Source: Agarophyton chilense (Eukaryota > Rhodophyta > Florideophyceae > Gracilariales > Gracilariaceae). From it: a stretch of 64,000 nt of DNA. The translations under genes and the position numbers were made by a program. Of this stretch, positions 12,323-24,494 are shown one piece after another. The notes under the pieces are model-generated. The model ran no database searches. It was given only the letters and a program-made list of their open reading frames with translations, and was not told the DNA's origin. The stretch spans positions 2,046,001 to 2,110,000 of the forward strand of contig JARGXX010000088.1 in NCBI GenBank assembly GCA_030374765.1. Direction: 5' to 3'. The number at the start of each line of letters is the position of its first letter. The first letter of the stretch is position 1.

Positions 12323-13073
12323 CTTCTCCTCGACTGCTCCTCCAAGTTCAACGCGCTTCATATTGTTGTCATGTAGTACAGGCGTCAATGGCTTCGTAAG
12401 AATGTCTGCCTCATTGTCCTCTCTGGGAACATAGATGACGTTTAGGAAAAAGTTCTTAACCGAATCTCGGATGAAGTGCAGCTTCACGTCGATGCGCTTC
12501 TCGCGACCTGATGGACAGCGCTCACCAGTTGCCCTATCAATTGCACAATGGTTGTCTGAACGCACAGGCACTGCTGCATCCACTTCCAATCCGATCTCAC
12601 CAAACACACGCACTAACCAAATGAGCTCCTGCGCGGCTAAGGTCAACGCGTAGTACTCGGCCTCGCCGGTAGACAACGCAACGGATGCCTGATTCCTTGA
12701 ACCCCAAACACATGTGGCCGATCCGAGCTTCACCACGAATCCGGATATCGACTTGCGATCCACCTTGTGTGCCGCGAAGTCGAAGCCAACAAACACGTCC
12801 AAGTCACAAGAGCCAGCGCGGTAGTGCAGAGTGTGCCCAGAAGTGCCTTGTAGGTAGCGCAGCACGCGCTTTGCAGCCCTGTAACAATAGGCCGTTGGTG
12901 ACTCCTGGAACCCGAGCAAAGATAAGCACTGGCGCAAGTATGTCCAGGCGACTGCGAAGCCTCATGTACAACAGCGATCCAATCATTTGCTGGTACAACT
13001 GCGGGTCTTGGATGGACGTATCTTCCTCAACCGCCCACCCGTTAAAGAATGACTCCACCATTGATGTGCACGC
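12323..13073 (-). pseudogene. Copia D RT-RNaseH 3' fragment
   Basis: Begins at codons TSMVESFFNGW and includes LYQQMIGSLLY. A frame change near 12910 follows, then RNase H (STGEAEYYAL, RSDNHCAIDRATG) to VEEKC, with the stop TGA in the LTR. It is nearly complete from mid-RT onward. The upstream RT piece at 23042-23281 completes it. Confidence 0.85.
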
Positions 13074-13632
13074 TGTTGGATATCGGATGAGTGATTAGTG
13101 CTGTCACTGTAATCGGTGGAAAGGTAGTAAGAGTCTGCATTGTACACGTGTCCACATGCACTCTTTGTACTACTGTGCAAAGTGTCCACACTGTCGAGGT
13201 CTTATGTTGAACACATTGTACAGGCTGTATGGAATATTCTGGAAGAACAGACATGCTGTCTTGTGTATTACTGAAGGCTGGCGAGGCTTTGTTGGAACTG
13301 GATCCTGCATGGAGGCGGATTACACTTAATATGTGCTGGCATATTGAATTAAATTTGTGCACACGTCAGTGTAATGGTGTATTGTGCACTGTTGTACCTT
13401 TCTGTAGTATGTTGACGTGAATTTGGGTTAGGGTTTAATGTCATGTTTGATTATGATTGTTAGTATTGAATGTCCCTGGTTTGTAGTATGGGGTTTACGT
13501 GAGCTGGAGGTTCTTAGATGGCTGTCAGAGTTGAGTAGTATATAAGACGAAGATCGACAACCTCCAAGTAAACTCTACCCAGAGCTGGCGACCTTCCCTT
13601 TCAACCCTCAACCTTCCCATCTACCTCTATCA
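13074..13632 (+). repeat. LTR-C, 5' LTR of E2
   Basis: TGTTGGATATCGG...CTCTATCA. The TATA box TATATAAG is at 13539-13546. The reverse complement of AAACCCTAACCC lies near 13425. It differs at many positions from 23282-23831, so the pair is old if it is a pair. Confidence 0.85.
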
Positions 13633-14763
13633 GGTTAGCGGCACAGCCCCACTGACCTCTGCCGTCATCTTCCGATTGCCGCCGCTTTCCCGCACCGTCG
13701 TATACCCGCTCAGTCGAATCATTTCATTGGTTCGATTCGCTGTCGCTTCGTTTCGCCGTCGTCGAGTTGGTTATCTTGATTCTTGTTCTTGGTCGGTGCT
13801 GTTTTCTGTGTTCTGTTTTTGGTTGGCTTTCCGAAAGGCGAAGTGGCGGGTGTGGTTCGACTTGTTTTGTTGTTTATTTTCTGCTTCGGGCCTTTAGTTT
13901 GGCCGTTGTTGTCGATCACATTCTTCTTTTTGTTTTGTTCTTGTTGGAGTCGGCCCTTTTGTTTCGGTTTTGGATCCCCGTGTCGTTTTCGGCTGTGTTT
14001 TTTGTGGTGCGACTCGATTATCGTTGAAGTGTGGGCCTTCTGTTTTGAGATCACCAATTGATTGTGTTTCGTCATCATCTTCATCCAGTGTGACGAGCGG
14101 TTGATCGCCGAAATTGGGGACGTAAGCCTGGCGGCTTGAACCAAAGCAGGTGTTCTGTCAAGCGCGCTCCCCACTGGCTCTTTTTAGAGCGTATACCAGT
14201 GACGGTAGGTAAGACCTGGCAAGAACTACGGCTGCATCTGTAGACGGGGTGCCGTGGCGTACTGCATCTTGTAGGGTTGTTGAATTTGTTTGTGAGCCTG
14301 ATATTTTGGTTGGGCGCTTGGACTGTCGTGACCAGCATCCATAAAGAGCTTTTGATGTGTGCTAAACGGTGAGGCGACGTTCTGCAGGCTGACTTCCTTT
14401 CCAGGATCAAGCCGCGTGCAATCTTCATTGGTTGCGCGTCAGGAGCGTACTTTGGGTGTTGAAGTAGCTTCGGTTTCAAGGTTGCGCAAGTGCTTCCAAG
14501 AAGTCTGAGAGGATTAACTTGGAGAAGGCATATCTTTGGTCTTCAGCCATCCTCTGGACGCCCCGTAGAGAGCAACGCGCCTTTCTTCTTTAGTGTGGGA
14601 GAAGGTACACTTCAGAACCCGTTATCTACCCAGAAGAGCTCTGGGGCCCAGGGGTACGACTCCCTACGGCAGCGGGTGGAGGAAGCCCTGCCAGTGCGCC
14701 CGCTCACTCTTGTCAGTTCAATCTTGAAGTTTTCTATTTTAGTTGTTGTTGTTGATTTTACTG
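13633..14763 (+). other. E2 5' leader, decayed primer site, antisense frame
   Basis: Starts GGTTAGCGGCACAGCC, a decayed form of the GGTTATGGGCCCAGC primer site. The minus strand (about 14430 down to 14230) retains the shared antisense peptide region DPGKEVSLQNVASP and DSPSAQPK before a frame break. No gag is present. Confidence 0.6.
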
Positions 14764-15445
14764 TGTTGGATAAGGAAAGGCTGAAGGAAAGGTTGAGGGG
14801 ATGAAAAGGAAGTTCGCCAGCTCTGGCTCTGATTTACTTGGAGGCGCTCAATATTTCACTTATATACTACTCCAAAATTTCAGCCATCTAGACTCAAACC
14901 CAAAGTATACCCTAGACTACAAAGCAGGGACACTCAGTACTACCAATCATATTCAAGCACGATATTAACCCTAGTCAAAGTTCATTGCAGCTCACAACAA
15001 GGTAATGCAACAGTGCACACCCCATAATTACACTGACGTGTGCACTGTTGTCAACACAAACTACTTGCAATCAGCCTCCATACACACTCACGTTCCAGCA
15101 CAGTGCACCAAGTCTCCTGTAATACACATGACACGTCTCTTCTCCAAGTACATTCGTTACACCTTGTGAGATGTGTACATAGTACACCAGATGGACATCC
15201 TGAACAGCGTGCACAATAGTACAAGTAGACAACGTATACACGTGTACTACAGAAAATCCCATTAGTGCCATACCACTTGTACACACCACATTGCATGTGC
15301 ATATTTGCAGTAGCCAATCACAGCACGAGTTCACGTTGAGGTCCGGCTCATACGCATATGCGCTTTTCCAGAGGCACCCTCCAAAACAGCCCATGCTCTC
15401 CTGCACATTTGGTTTTCAGTGACAGCATAGGCACTTGCACCAACA
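14764..15445 (-). repeat. LTR-B, 3' LTR of B2
   Basis: TGTTGGATAAGG...TGCACCAACA on the plus strand, with 6-bp inverted ends TGTTGG/CCAACA. Almost identical to 20688-21375. Confidence 0.9.
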
Positions 15446-15465
15446 CCCCCCCTCTGTCACTGACT

Positions 15466-18400
15466 TCAGAGGTCTACTGGCTTAAAGGCACTCTCACTTC
15501 GAAACTTCTCCAGCTTTACACGCCCAAGTGGTTTTGTTAGCATCTCGGCAACCATGTTCCCGGTGGGGTAGTAGGGCAACTCAATGGACTTGTTCTGTAC
15601 AGTCTCTCGCGTGAAGCGAAAGCGATTGTCAATATGCTTGGTTCGCTTGTTCACAACTCCATTCCGGGCGAGGTCTATGGAACCCTGATTGTCGACATAG
15701 ACAGTCGTGGGTTCTACCAAGAGCTTTACGGACTTGTCCGCTTGCAGACCACTTGCGTTGCCGATACCATTCCACAGTGGCCTCAGCCAGATCGCCTCCT
15801 TCGTCCCAGTGCACAGACTCGCATACTCAGCTTCTGCACTGGATAGCGCGACCACTTCCTGTTGGCGAGAGCTCCAAGACATCGGAGCACCACACATCAT
15901 GAACACAAATCCACTGGTGGATTTGCGAGAGGAAATGTCACCGGCCCAGTCCAAGTCAACGTATTCGTAGAGCTGAGTATCCGTGCATGAGCCATATGTG
16001 AGTCCGAATAATCGAGTGCCATTGAGGTACTTCAGCACGCGCTTGACTGCCTTCCAATGAGTCTCTCCAGGTTTCTCAACAAACTTTGCTAACTTGGACA
16101 CGGCAAATGAAATGTCCGGTTGAGTCCCCGCAGAAAGATACATCAGGCATCTAATCGCTTGCCTGTATGGTATGCTGGTCAACGGTTCCTCAATCTGAGT
16201 AAGGTCCACACCGGAGTCCATGGGAGTGTCCACTGGCTTTGACTGGCACATTCCAAAACGTTCCAGAACCTTGTGCGTGTACGCTGACTGCGTCAGGAAC
16301 AGCATTTTCTTGGCTTGGTCACTGTGAATCTCGAAACCGAGAACCATGCGAGCCTCGTTTAGGTCCTTCACGCGGAAACGGTTTGACAACTATGTTTTCA
16401 CGTGCTTAATCGCATCCATACTCGGACTTGCAAGAAGCAGGTCGTCCACATACAGAGCAATGATTACCATGACTCCCAGCTCCACTCCAGTGTTAACACA
16501 CTCGTCTGCGGCGTTCGGCTTGAGACCCATCTCCCCAACAAGAAACGCATATATATTTGCGTGCCACTGCCTTGGTGTCTGTCGTAGCCCATAAAGAGCT
16601 TTCTTCAGTTTGCACACCAAGTCCTCGTTTCCGGGTTTAATGAATCCGTCCGGCTGCTCCATGTACACAGTCTCGTCGAGGTCTCCGTTCAAGAATGCAT
16701 TATTCACATCCATCTAATGTAGGTGATAATCTTGCACTGCCACAAGCGACAGAATCATCTTCACCGATGTGAACTTGACCACTGGCGCATACGTCTCGGA
16801 GAAGTCGACTCCCTCAATCTGTAGGAAACCACGAGCAACCAAACGAGCCTTGTACCAAACTGTCCGCTCACCGTCAGCACCTGCTTTATACTTCTGCACA
16901 AATACCAACTTGGATGATATCATGTTGCTGTCTGCTGGCCTGAGCACTAGGTCCCATGTGTCATGCTCCATTAAAGACTCATACTCGCTGTCCATCGCCT
17001 TGATCCACGACTTGCAATCAGTACGTGACACTGCATCGCTGTACGAGCTAGAAGTGTCATCACCGTCCGTGAGTAGAGCAGTTGGGCACCACCAGGACGA
17101 AGTCGGCTTTCGCACACGAGTAGACCTACGCAATGGCACTGGCTGTGGCACCTCAAGAGCATCTTGTGGAACATCGGTGGATTCTTCAGCACCACTTTCT
17201 GGTACCTCATCCGGAAGTGTAACCGTGTCAGGATCCTCGTCATTGGGTTCAACTGGTGGTTGAGAGGTGGAGGTTTGGTCAGATTTCGACTTCACCGAAA
17301 TTTCAATCTCGGTATAGTTCTCATCATAATGATCAGTAGTCTCATCTAATTCATTGCGTTCATCAAACTTCACATCTTTCGACACTACCACCTTTCTCTT
17401 GTGCTCATCCCACAGCTTGTAGCCATGGGATCCAGCAGTGTACCCAATGAAGATCGCGTCAACGGCACGGTCCTCCAATTTCTTCAGCTTATGATCTACC
17501 ACCTTCTACCAGCACTTGCTCCCAAACACACGCATATTGCTCACATTAGGCTTTTGTCCATGCCACAATTCATATGGTGTCACTGTACTTGGCAAGGCCT
17601 TTCATGTAACTCAGTTGCACACATACGCCGCAACATTCAGTGCTTCTGCCTAGAAGCTTTTGGGAAGTTTCTTGTGACAAAGCATTGACCTGACCAGATT
17701 CATGAGTGTGCGGTTTAACCTTTCGGCCAGCCCGTTCTGCTGCGGATTGTAAGGCACAATTCGCTGATGTTCAATACCATGTGACTCAAGTTCTTTTGCA
17801 AACTTCTTGGAAAGGTACTCACCACCATTGTCCGTTCGTAGCGCACGAAGTACGCACTCACTGGCAGCGATGGTTTTGACTTGTGTACCAGTTTGGTTTT
17901 GAACAAACTTGAGCCACTTCACAAACATCTGGAACACTTCATCCTTGGTCTTGAGCATGTACAGGAAGCAGTACCGACTTTGATCGTCGATGAATGTGAC
18001 AAAGTAGCGCAAGCCTCCCAAGAAACCAACCTCCACTGGACCACATATGTCCGAGTGAACGAGGTCCAACAGCTTGGTTGCGCGCTCCCCCCCTTGCTTG
18101 GGAGTAGCAGCGCGGGTAGACTTGCCTACAACACATGAGTCACAAACGTCCAGCTTCTGCGTTACATTTACATTCAGCCCTGACACAACGCCATTGCCAG
18201 CCATTTGCTTGAGGCCACCTACATTCACGTGAGCCATGCAAGCATGCCATATCGACAGGTCCGACACAAGTGCACTGTTTACATCACCAAGTTGTAACAC
18301 TGCAGTGCAGAGGTAGTACAGGCCTTTGATGCGGCGTCCTTGGGCATTCAGAGTAGAGCCTTGCACACGCACACCTTGTGCTTGTCGAAAACAACAGTAG

Positions 18401-19484
18401 CATCCAAGTCACAAATTGCAGATACCGACAGCAGGTGGTACCGCAGCCTTGTCACGTGCACTACCTTGTTCAGCTTGCACTTGCGCGTAAACCCCTCAAC
18501 AGTCAGATCCAGTTCAACACAACCTTGGCCATGAGACTCTTACCTGGAATCGTTGCCGATACTCACACCAGGGGATACCTTGCTCTCATACGATTGGAAC
18601 ATGGAGTCGTCATAAGTCATGTGTGCGGTAGCTTCAGAGTCCAAAATCCAGTCACTGTTGGTGGCCTCAGAGGTACAGCTGGCAACGAGGCAAACGTACT
18701 CAGTGTCGCTGTCACCCAAACCATGCTCTTCGCGGTAAGCATGTTGTACACTTGGGTGGGCAGCAGCTTCCTGAGTGTTGCTAGCCTCATCACGTTGCTT
18801 TTTGAAACAGTTCCTTTGGGTATGGCCTTTCTTATGACAATAATGACACTCGATGTTCTTCTATCCCGACTGCATGCCAAACAAAGCTGCCTCACTTCCG
18901 GACTCCTCTTTGGTACGATCGTTCATTCGCTGCTCTTTTTGCAGCAAACGACTCTTCACAAACTCTAGCGTGAGTTGAAGATCGCCAATCGTGGTATCAA
19001 TTGCCACGATGAGGTGCTCGAATCTTTCCGGGAGTCGGCATAGGATGGCCATAGCAATGTACTCCTCCTCAACAACAACGTCCATATACTTCAGGTCCGA
19101 TGCCAGATGACGTACACGGTTGATGAACTGTAGCATTTTCTCATCATCACGCATCTTGGCAGAGTAGAAGAACCGTCGGGCGTTGATTTTGTTGAGCAGG
19201 GTCTTACGTTGGAACACATCGCAAATGGCTTTCCACATATCGCCAGCGTTGCCGGCGTCCTGCACATGATCTAAATGCTCATCACTGAGTATGAGACCAA
19301 TAATAGATCTGGCTTTGGCATCTTTCTTCTTCCAAGTCGACAGCTCATCTTCTTCAGTGGGTCTAACAGAGTCAAGGTGACCGTCGAGGTCCTTGAGTGC
19401 AAGCAGCAGCTCAATCTTCTGCTTCCATACGTGGAAGTTATCCTCAACCAGCTTTTCAATTTTCACCCCACTGAACAAATCCAT
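15466..19484 (-). pseudogene. Copia B2 gag-pol polyprotein, multiple stops
   Basis: Gag begins at 19484 (MDLFSGVKIEKL). The CCHC knuckle, protease, integrase (WHACMAHVN; THSD-type core; GLAERLNRT), RT (MDVNNAFLNGDL, intact LYVDDLLLAS) and RNase H (SSAEAEYASL, YVDNQGSID) are all present. Defects: TAG near 18861 and near 17650, both where B3 has Trp; TAG near 17503 (Tyr in B3); TAG at 16714 and 16390; protease DSGAT changed to DSEAT near 18640. Apart from these and a short frame change near 18540, coding is preserved, so decay is mainly by point mutation. Same lineage as B3, C1 and E2, and clearly different from A1. Confidence 0.88.
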
Positions 19485-20687
19485 GTTGTGCAAAGAGTCA
19501 CAAGAGGCCGAGAGAGATGACTTGACAGCAACAGACCAGTGAGCAATAACAACAGACAACAACAACAAAGTAAAGACAACAAACAACAAATTATTCTTCA
19601 AGATTGAACAGACAATAGTCTGCGGGCGCACTGGCAGGGCTTCCTATACCCGCGTCCCTAAAGGTCGGACCCCTGGCCCTCAGAGCTCGTCTGGGTAGAT
19701 AACGTTTTTCTGCAGTCTCCCTCCTCCCTCGTCAAAAGGAGAAGGCGCGTTGCTCCTTACGAGGCTTCCAGAGGATGTGTAACGACCGAAACTATGCCTT
19801 CACCAAGTTGGCCTTCTCTGCCCTCTTTCAGGAACTAGCGCGACCTCGAAACCGAAGCTACTTCAACACCAAGATGCGCTTCTAGCGAGCAATCAATGAA
19901 GATCGCACGTGGCCTGATCCTGAAAAGGAGGTCAGCCTTCGAAACGTCGCCTCCCCGCGTACTGTGGATCAAATGCTCCTTATGGATGCTGTTCACAACA
20001 GTCCAAGTGCCCAACCACAAAGGTCGGGCTCACACACAAAGTCAAACAACCAGCCAAATGCAGTGCGCCACGGCACCCCGTCCACAAATGCACCCGCAAA
20101 GTTCAACCAGATCTTTCGACCGTCACTGTTATCCGCCCTAAAAGGACCAGTGGGGAACCCGCTTGACAGTACACCTGCTTTGGTTCAAGCCGCCAGGCTA
20201 ACGTCCCCGAGTACAAAGAATCACCCAAAGTGCCTCGGATCAACCGCTCGTCGCACAGGCAAAGATGCAGACCAAACACACAAACACACACGAACGCTGA
20301 GCCAAGAACTCCAGGCCCAGACTTCAACAAACACGGTCATCAACCTCTCGGATCAGAACCCGCAAACACGACGCGGGAATCCACAAATCAACGAAACAGA
20401 GGGAGACTAAACGAAACGGATAGCGATCGACAAACACGGGCAACAACGAGCACCCAAACACAATCACGATAATAACGTCGAACCACTACCACCACAACGC
20501 CCTCAGGGAGGAACGCAAGACCGAAAGGAAATACCAACACCAACCAAAGATACGGTCACACACCCGACGCAACGGCTACGACAGTTGAGACGAAGGGAAA
20601 AGAACAGGGAACCGGGTGAACGGCGGTGCACGAGAGCGGCAAGAGACGAACTATATGGCAGAGGTCAGCGGAGCTGGGCCCATAACC
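19485..20687 (-). other. B2 5' leader, antisense frame and primer site
   Basis: About 1.2 kb leader. The primer site is at 20673-20687 (plus strand GCTGGGCCCATAACC), abutting the LTR. On the plus strand, 19964-20410 is an antisense open frame of 148 codons whose first 90 residues closely match the antisense frame of B3. Confidence 0.65.
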
Positions 20688-21375
20688 GGATGGAAAGGGA
20701 AAGGCTGAAGGAAAGGTCGAGGGATGAAAGGAAAGTTCGCCAGCTCTGGCTCGGATATCCTTGGAGGCGCTCAATCTCTCACTTATATACAACTCAAAAA
20801 AAGTCAGCCAACTAGACGCCAACTCAGAGTAAACCCTAGACTACAAAGCAGGGACACCCAATACTACCAATCCTATTCAAGCACGACATTAACCCTAGCC
20901 AAAGTTCATTGCAGCACACAACAAGGCAATACAACAGTGAACAGCACATCCTTACACTGACGTGTGCACAAATTCAATGTGCCAGCCCACGCTTCTTGCA
21001 ATCCGCCTCCATACACGTTCACCTTCCAGCACAGTACACCAAGTCTTCTGTAATACACATGACACGCTCTTCTCCAAGTACATTCGTTACACCTTGTGAG
21101 ACGTGTACATAGTACACCAGATGGACATCCTGAACAGCGTGCACAATAATACACGTAGACAACATACACACGTGTACTACAGAAAATCCCATTAGTGCCA
21201 TACCACTTGTACACACCACATTGCATGTGCATATTTGCAGTAGCCAATCACAGCACGAGTTCACGTTGAGGTCCGGCTCATATGCATATGCGCTTTTCCA
21301 GAGGCACCCTCCAAAACAGCCCATGCTCTCCTGCACATTTGGTTTTCAGTGACAGCATAGGCACTTGCACCAACA
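20688..21375 (-). repeat. LTR-B, 5' LTR of B2
   Basis: Starts GGATGGAAAGG (other copies TGTTGG or TGATGG) and ends CACCAACA. Joined at 21376 to RT coding of A3. Confidence 0.88.
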
Positions 21376-22384
21376 GAGAATGCATTTATGTTGGTTTACG
21401 TGGATAACTTGCTGATATTGACGACCTCAATCGAAGAAGGTTCTGTGATACTGCAGGAGCTGAAGTCCTTGTATGAGCTTCGTGTAGCAGAAGAGATGAA
21501 CTTGTTCCTTGGTGTTGGGTTGAAATGGACTTTGGACTTGAAAGGTCGACCTCTCTCGTTAGACCTTGGCCAGTCTCTCTACACTGAGAGTGTGTTGCGT
21601 CGCTTCGGGTTTGAACGATCAAAACCTGCTTGCACACCCATGGTCGAGTCATTCTTCACAGGGTTGGCAGCCGAAGCAGAGAAGTCGAAACAAGATCTGC
21701 TTCTGTACCAGCAGATGATTGGATCCCTGCTCTACTTGGCGCTTCGTACCCGATTGAATATATTGGCACCTGTCCTGATCTTGGCTCGCTTCCAGAAATT
21801 ATCCACAGCCTACTGTCATAGGGCAGTGAAGCGCGTTCTACGTTATCTTCGAGGCACGTCTGGGCATGGTGTACAGTTCCAGTCCGGAAGTTTGGGATTG
21901 CAGGCGTACGTTGACTCTGACTACGCAGGTGACCGGACTGATCACAAGTCCATGTCCGGATTTTTGATAAAGCTCAGAAATGCAACATGTGCATGGCGCG
22001 CAAAAAAGCAGGCTTCAGGAGCTTTGTCTACCATAGAGGCAGAGTATTATGCGTTGAAACTTGCCTCTCAAGAGATTGTTTGGTTGAAGCGAGTACTTAG
22101 TGAGCTTGGATGGAAAGTGCAGCGCTCCACTCCTTTCTTATTCGGACGACCAGTGGGCCATTGATTGGGCAACTGGGGAGCGCTGTCCTTCGGGTCGTGC
22201 TAAGCACATAGACTTGAAACTGCACTTCATAAGCGGGTTGGTAAAGGAATGCGAAATAAACGTAACCTACGTTCGCGGCGAGGAAAACGACGCCGACTTC
22301 CTCACCAACCCACTTGCACCGGGCCTTCACAAAAAAAGTACAGACCGCGTTGGTCTTGGAGGAGCCGTCGAGGAGGAGTGTTGA
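21376..22384 (+). pseudogene. Copia A3 RT-RNaseH fragment
   Basis: Plus-strand pol of the A lineage, starting mid-RT at ENAFMLVYVDN. The catalytic box is YVDN, not YVDD. It continues through LYQQMIGSLLY and the RNase H motif STIEAEYYAL. A frame change near 22120 leads to the end VEEEC, whose stop TGA is in the LTR. Everything upstream is missing and replaced by the LTR of B2. Confidence 0.85.
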
Positions 22385-23041
22385 GGTTTGATCGACTGTG
22401 CCACCAAGCCCTTTGGAGTGTTGGAAATAGTGGAAAACAAAAAGTGGATTTAAGCATGGGCACATTTGGGCTCCCTCGGCGGAAACACGCATATGCGCCT
22501 CATCTCAATCTCAACGTGAAACGCCCATCTCATTGGCTAATGCAAATGCCTTCATGAAACGTGGTATGGACAAGTGGTCTGGTTCTAATGGGCGTCTTGG
22601 GGCTTCCGCCCAAGTGGAGCCATCTGATTGGACGAGAGCGCTGAATGAGCACGAGCTATGCAGTTGGGGAGAATGTGCGAATGTGGGCTGGATGGTGGGT
22701 TTGGCCGTAACAGCCGAATCTGGGCTGCGCGGGGCGGTTGGCACCGGCGCACCACTTTGCATGATTTTTTGAGTTTTTATTTGATATGCTTTATGTTTGA
22801 AGTGGTTTTGGCGCGCAACTCCTCGTCGCACAGTGGCAAGCTGTGGGACGTGGGGGACCCCCCGACGGTCAGCACCCGCGGTGGAAGAGCGGGCAAGGTT
22901 GATATAGTTGTCAGTGACGGCCGCCGACGAGCGACGTAAATTGTCAAGGCTGACTACCTTCACTTGTTTTTCTTGTTTTTTTCTTCTTTTCTTCTCGCCT
23001 ATTCCACTCCTTTTCCTTTTCCTATACCTAACCTGCGCTCA
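22379..23041 (+). repeat. LTR-A, 3' LTR of A3
   Basis: TGTTGAGGTTTG...CTGCGCTCA, preceded by the purine tract GGAGGAGCCGTCGAGGAGGAG. It lands inside the RT gene of element D. Confidence 0.9.
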
Positions 23042-23281
23042 CGTTGTGATTGATGACCTCTTGATTTTCACCACCTGTGCCATTGAACGGAATGATATTG
23101 TGGAGGAGCTCAAGTCGTTCCACAAACTTCGCATCGCTGATGACGTGACCCTGTTCCTTGGTGTGGATTTGAAATGGACTTTGGATGCCGATGGTCGCCC
23201 TCTCCAGCTGAAGTTAGGCCAGTCTGTGTACACGGAAAGCGTGTTGCGACGATTTGGGTTTGTACGATCGAGGCCGGCGTG
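23042..23281 (+). pseudogene. Copia D RT 5' fragment
   Basis: Reads VVIDDLLIFTT through FGFVRSRPAC and stops at GCGTG|TGATGGAGG, the start of an LTR-C. The next codons expected from element F (PMVESFF) begin at 13073 on the opposite strand as TSMVESFF. Confidence 0.8.
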
Positions 23282-23831
23282 TGATGGAGGTAGATGGAAG
23301 GTTGAGGGTTGAAAGGGAAGGTGGCCAGCTCTAGCTAGAATTTACCTAGAGGTTGTTGATCTTCGACTTATATGCTACTCAACCCTGACAGCCATCAAAC
23401 CTCCAGCTCACGTAAACCCTAGACTACAAACCGGGGACATTCAATACTACCTATCATAGTCAAACATGACATTAAACCCTAACCCAAATTCACGTCAACA
23501 TACTACAGCAAGGTACAACAGTGCACAACACACCATTACAATGAATTGTGAACAAATTCAATGTGCCAGCCCATATTAAGTGTAATCAGCCTCCATGCAC
23601 GATCCTGTTCCAACAAAGCACTGCATGCCTTCTGTAAGACACAAAACAGCATGTCTGCTCTTACAGAACATTCCAAACAGCCTGTACTATGTGTTCAACA
23701 TAAGATCTCAAAAGCGTGGACACTTTGAAAAGTAGTACAACTAGTGTATGTGGGCATGTGTATAAGGCAGACTCTGACTACCTTTCCGCAAATTACAGTG
23801 ACAGCACTAATCGCTCATCCGATGTCCAACA
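23282..23831 (-). repeat. LTR-C, 3' LTR of E2
   Basis: TGATGGAGGTAG...GATGTCCAACA. AAACCCTAACCC lies at 23474-23485. Flanked on the left by GCGTG (23277-23281). Confidence 0.85.
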
Positions 23832-24494
23832 CACCCACTCTCTCACTGACTTCAAGCATTTAGAAGTACCAACCCAATTTCATCGCGGAACATTTGAAGC
23901 TTCAAACGACCGAGTGGCTTTGTTAACATATTGGCAACCATGTCACCTATGGAGGAATACTGCAACTGCACAGCCTTTTCGCGCAATGCCTCTTTGGTGA
24001 AGTGAAAGCGAATATCGATACGCTTAGTACGCTTATTCACGATAACGTTTTGGGCAAGGTCGATGCAGTTTTGGTTGTCCACACACACAGTCGTGGGTTC
24101 AACCATTACCTTTACCGATTTGTCCACATTTAAACCACTTTCGTTCCCGATTCCACTCTACAGACGTCAGAACCACATCGCCTCCTTTGTCCCAGACCAT
24201 AGACTCACATACTCGGCCTCAGCGCTAAACATCGCAACCACTTCTTGTTTGCGAGAGCTCCAGGACCCTGGCGCACGACAAATCGTGAACGCATATAAAC
24301 TGGTTGACTTTCGCGTAGAAGTGTCACCTGCCCAGTCCGAGTCCACATACCCATGCAGCTGAATACCTGCAGCAGAGCCATAAGTGAGTCCAAATGAAGA
24401 CATGCCATTGAGGTAGCGCAGAACACGCTTGACAGCCTTCTAATGAATCCCTCCAGGTTTCTGGACGTACTTTGCTAATTTTGACACTGCATAC
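23832..24494 (-). pseudogene. Copia E2 RNase H and RT end
   Basis: The C-terminal part matches B2 pol (EPTTVCVDNQNCIDLAQN, MLTKPLGRLKL). Upstream, a second frame keeps RKSTSLYAFTICRAPGSW and FSAEAEYVSLWSGTKEA (RNase H). Frame changes lie near 24130 and 24400. Confidence 0.8.

Larger units (their letters stand above)
11657..13073 (-). mobile_element. Copia element D, 3' portion (LTR-A)
   Basis: Minus-strand 3' end of an LTR-A element inserted in the 5' LTR of C1. It runs from within RT to its 3' LTR and is cut at 13073 by an LTR-C. The last five bases before that LTR (13069-13073, CACGC) are the reverse complement of GCGTG at 23277-23281, where the upstream part of the same RT frame ends against another LTR-C. 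Confidence 0.8.
13074..14763 (+). mobile_element. Copia element E2, 5' half (LTR-C)
   Basis: Plus-strand 5' LTR-C and leader of an element inserted antisense into D. It ends at 14763 against an LTR-B before gag begins. Its likely 3' half lies at 23282-24494 on the opposite strand. Confidence 0.7.
14764..21375 (-). mobile_element. Copia element B2 (LTR-B), full-length but defective
   Basis: Minus-strand element with near-identical LTR-B copies (14764-15445 and 20688-21375), an abutting initiator tRNA-Met primer site, a long leader and a complete gag-pol in one frame apart from point stops. It lacks a target duplication: left flank tactg, right flank gagaa. The left flank is E2 leader and the right flank is RT of another element (A3), so at least one side was rearranged after insertion. 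Confidence 0.88.
23282..24494 (-). mobile_element. Copia element E2, 3' half (LTR-C)
   Basis: 3' LTR-C (23282-23831) plus 663 bp of the pol 3' end, cut at 24494 by the 5' LTR of B3. The purine tract GAGAGAGTGGGTG precedes the LTR in the sense direction. Proposed partner of 13074-14763, from which it was separated by inversion. Confidence 0.7.

Noticed and set aside
14764-21375. B2 as a clean insertion into E2 or A3
   Set aside because: LTRs match but flanks differ (tactg versus gagaa) and belong to two different elements.
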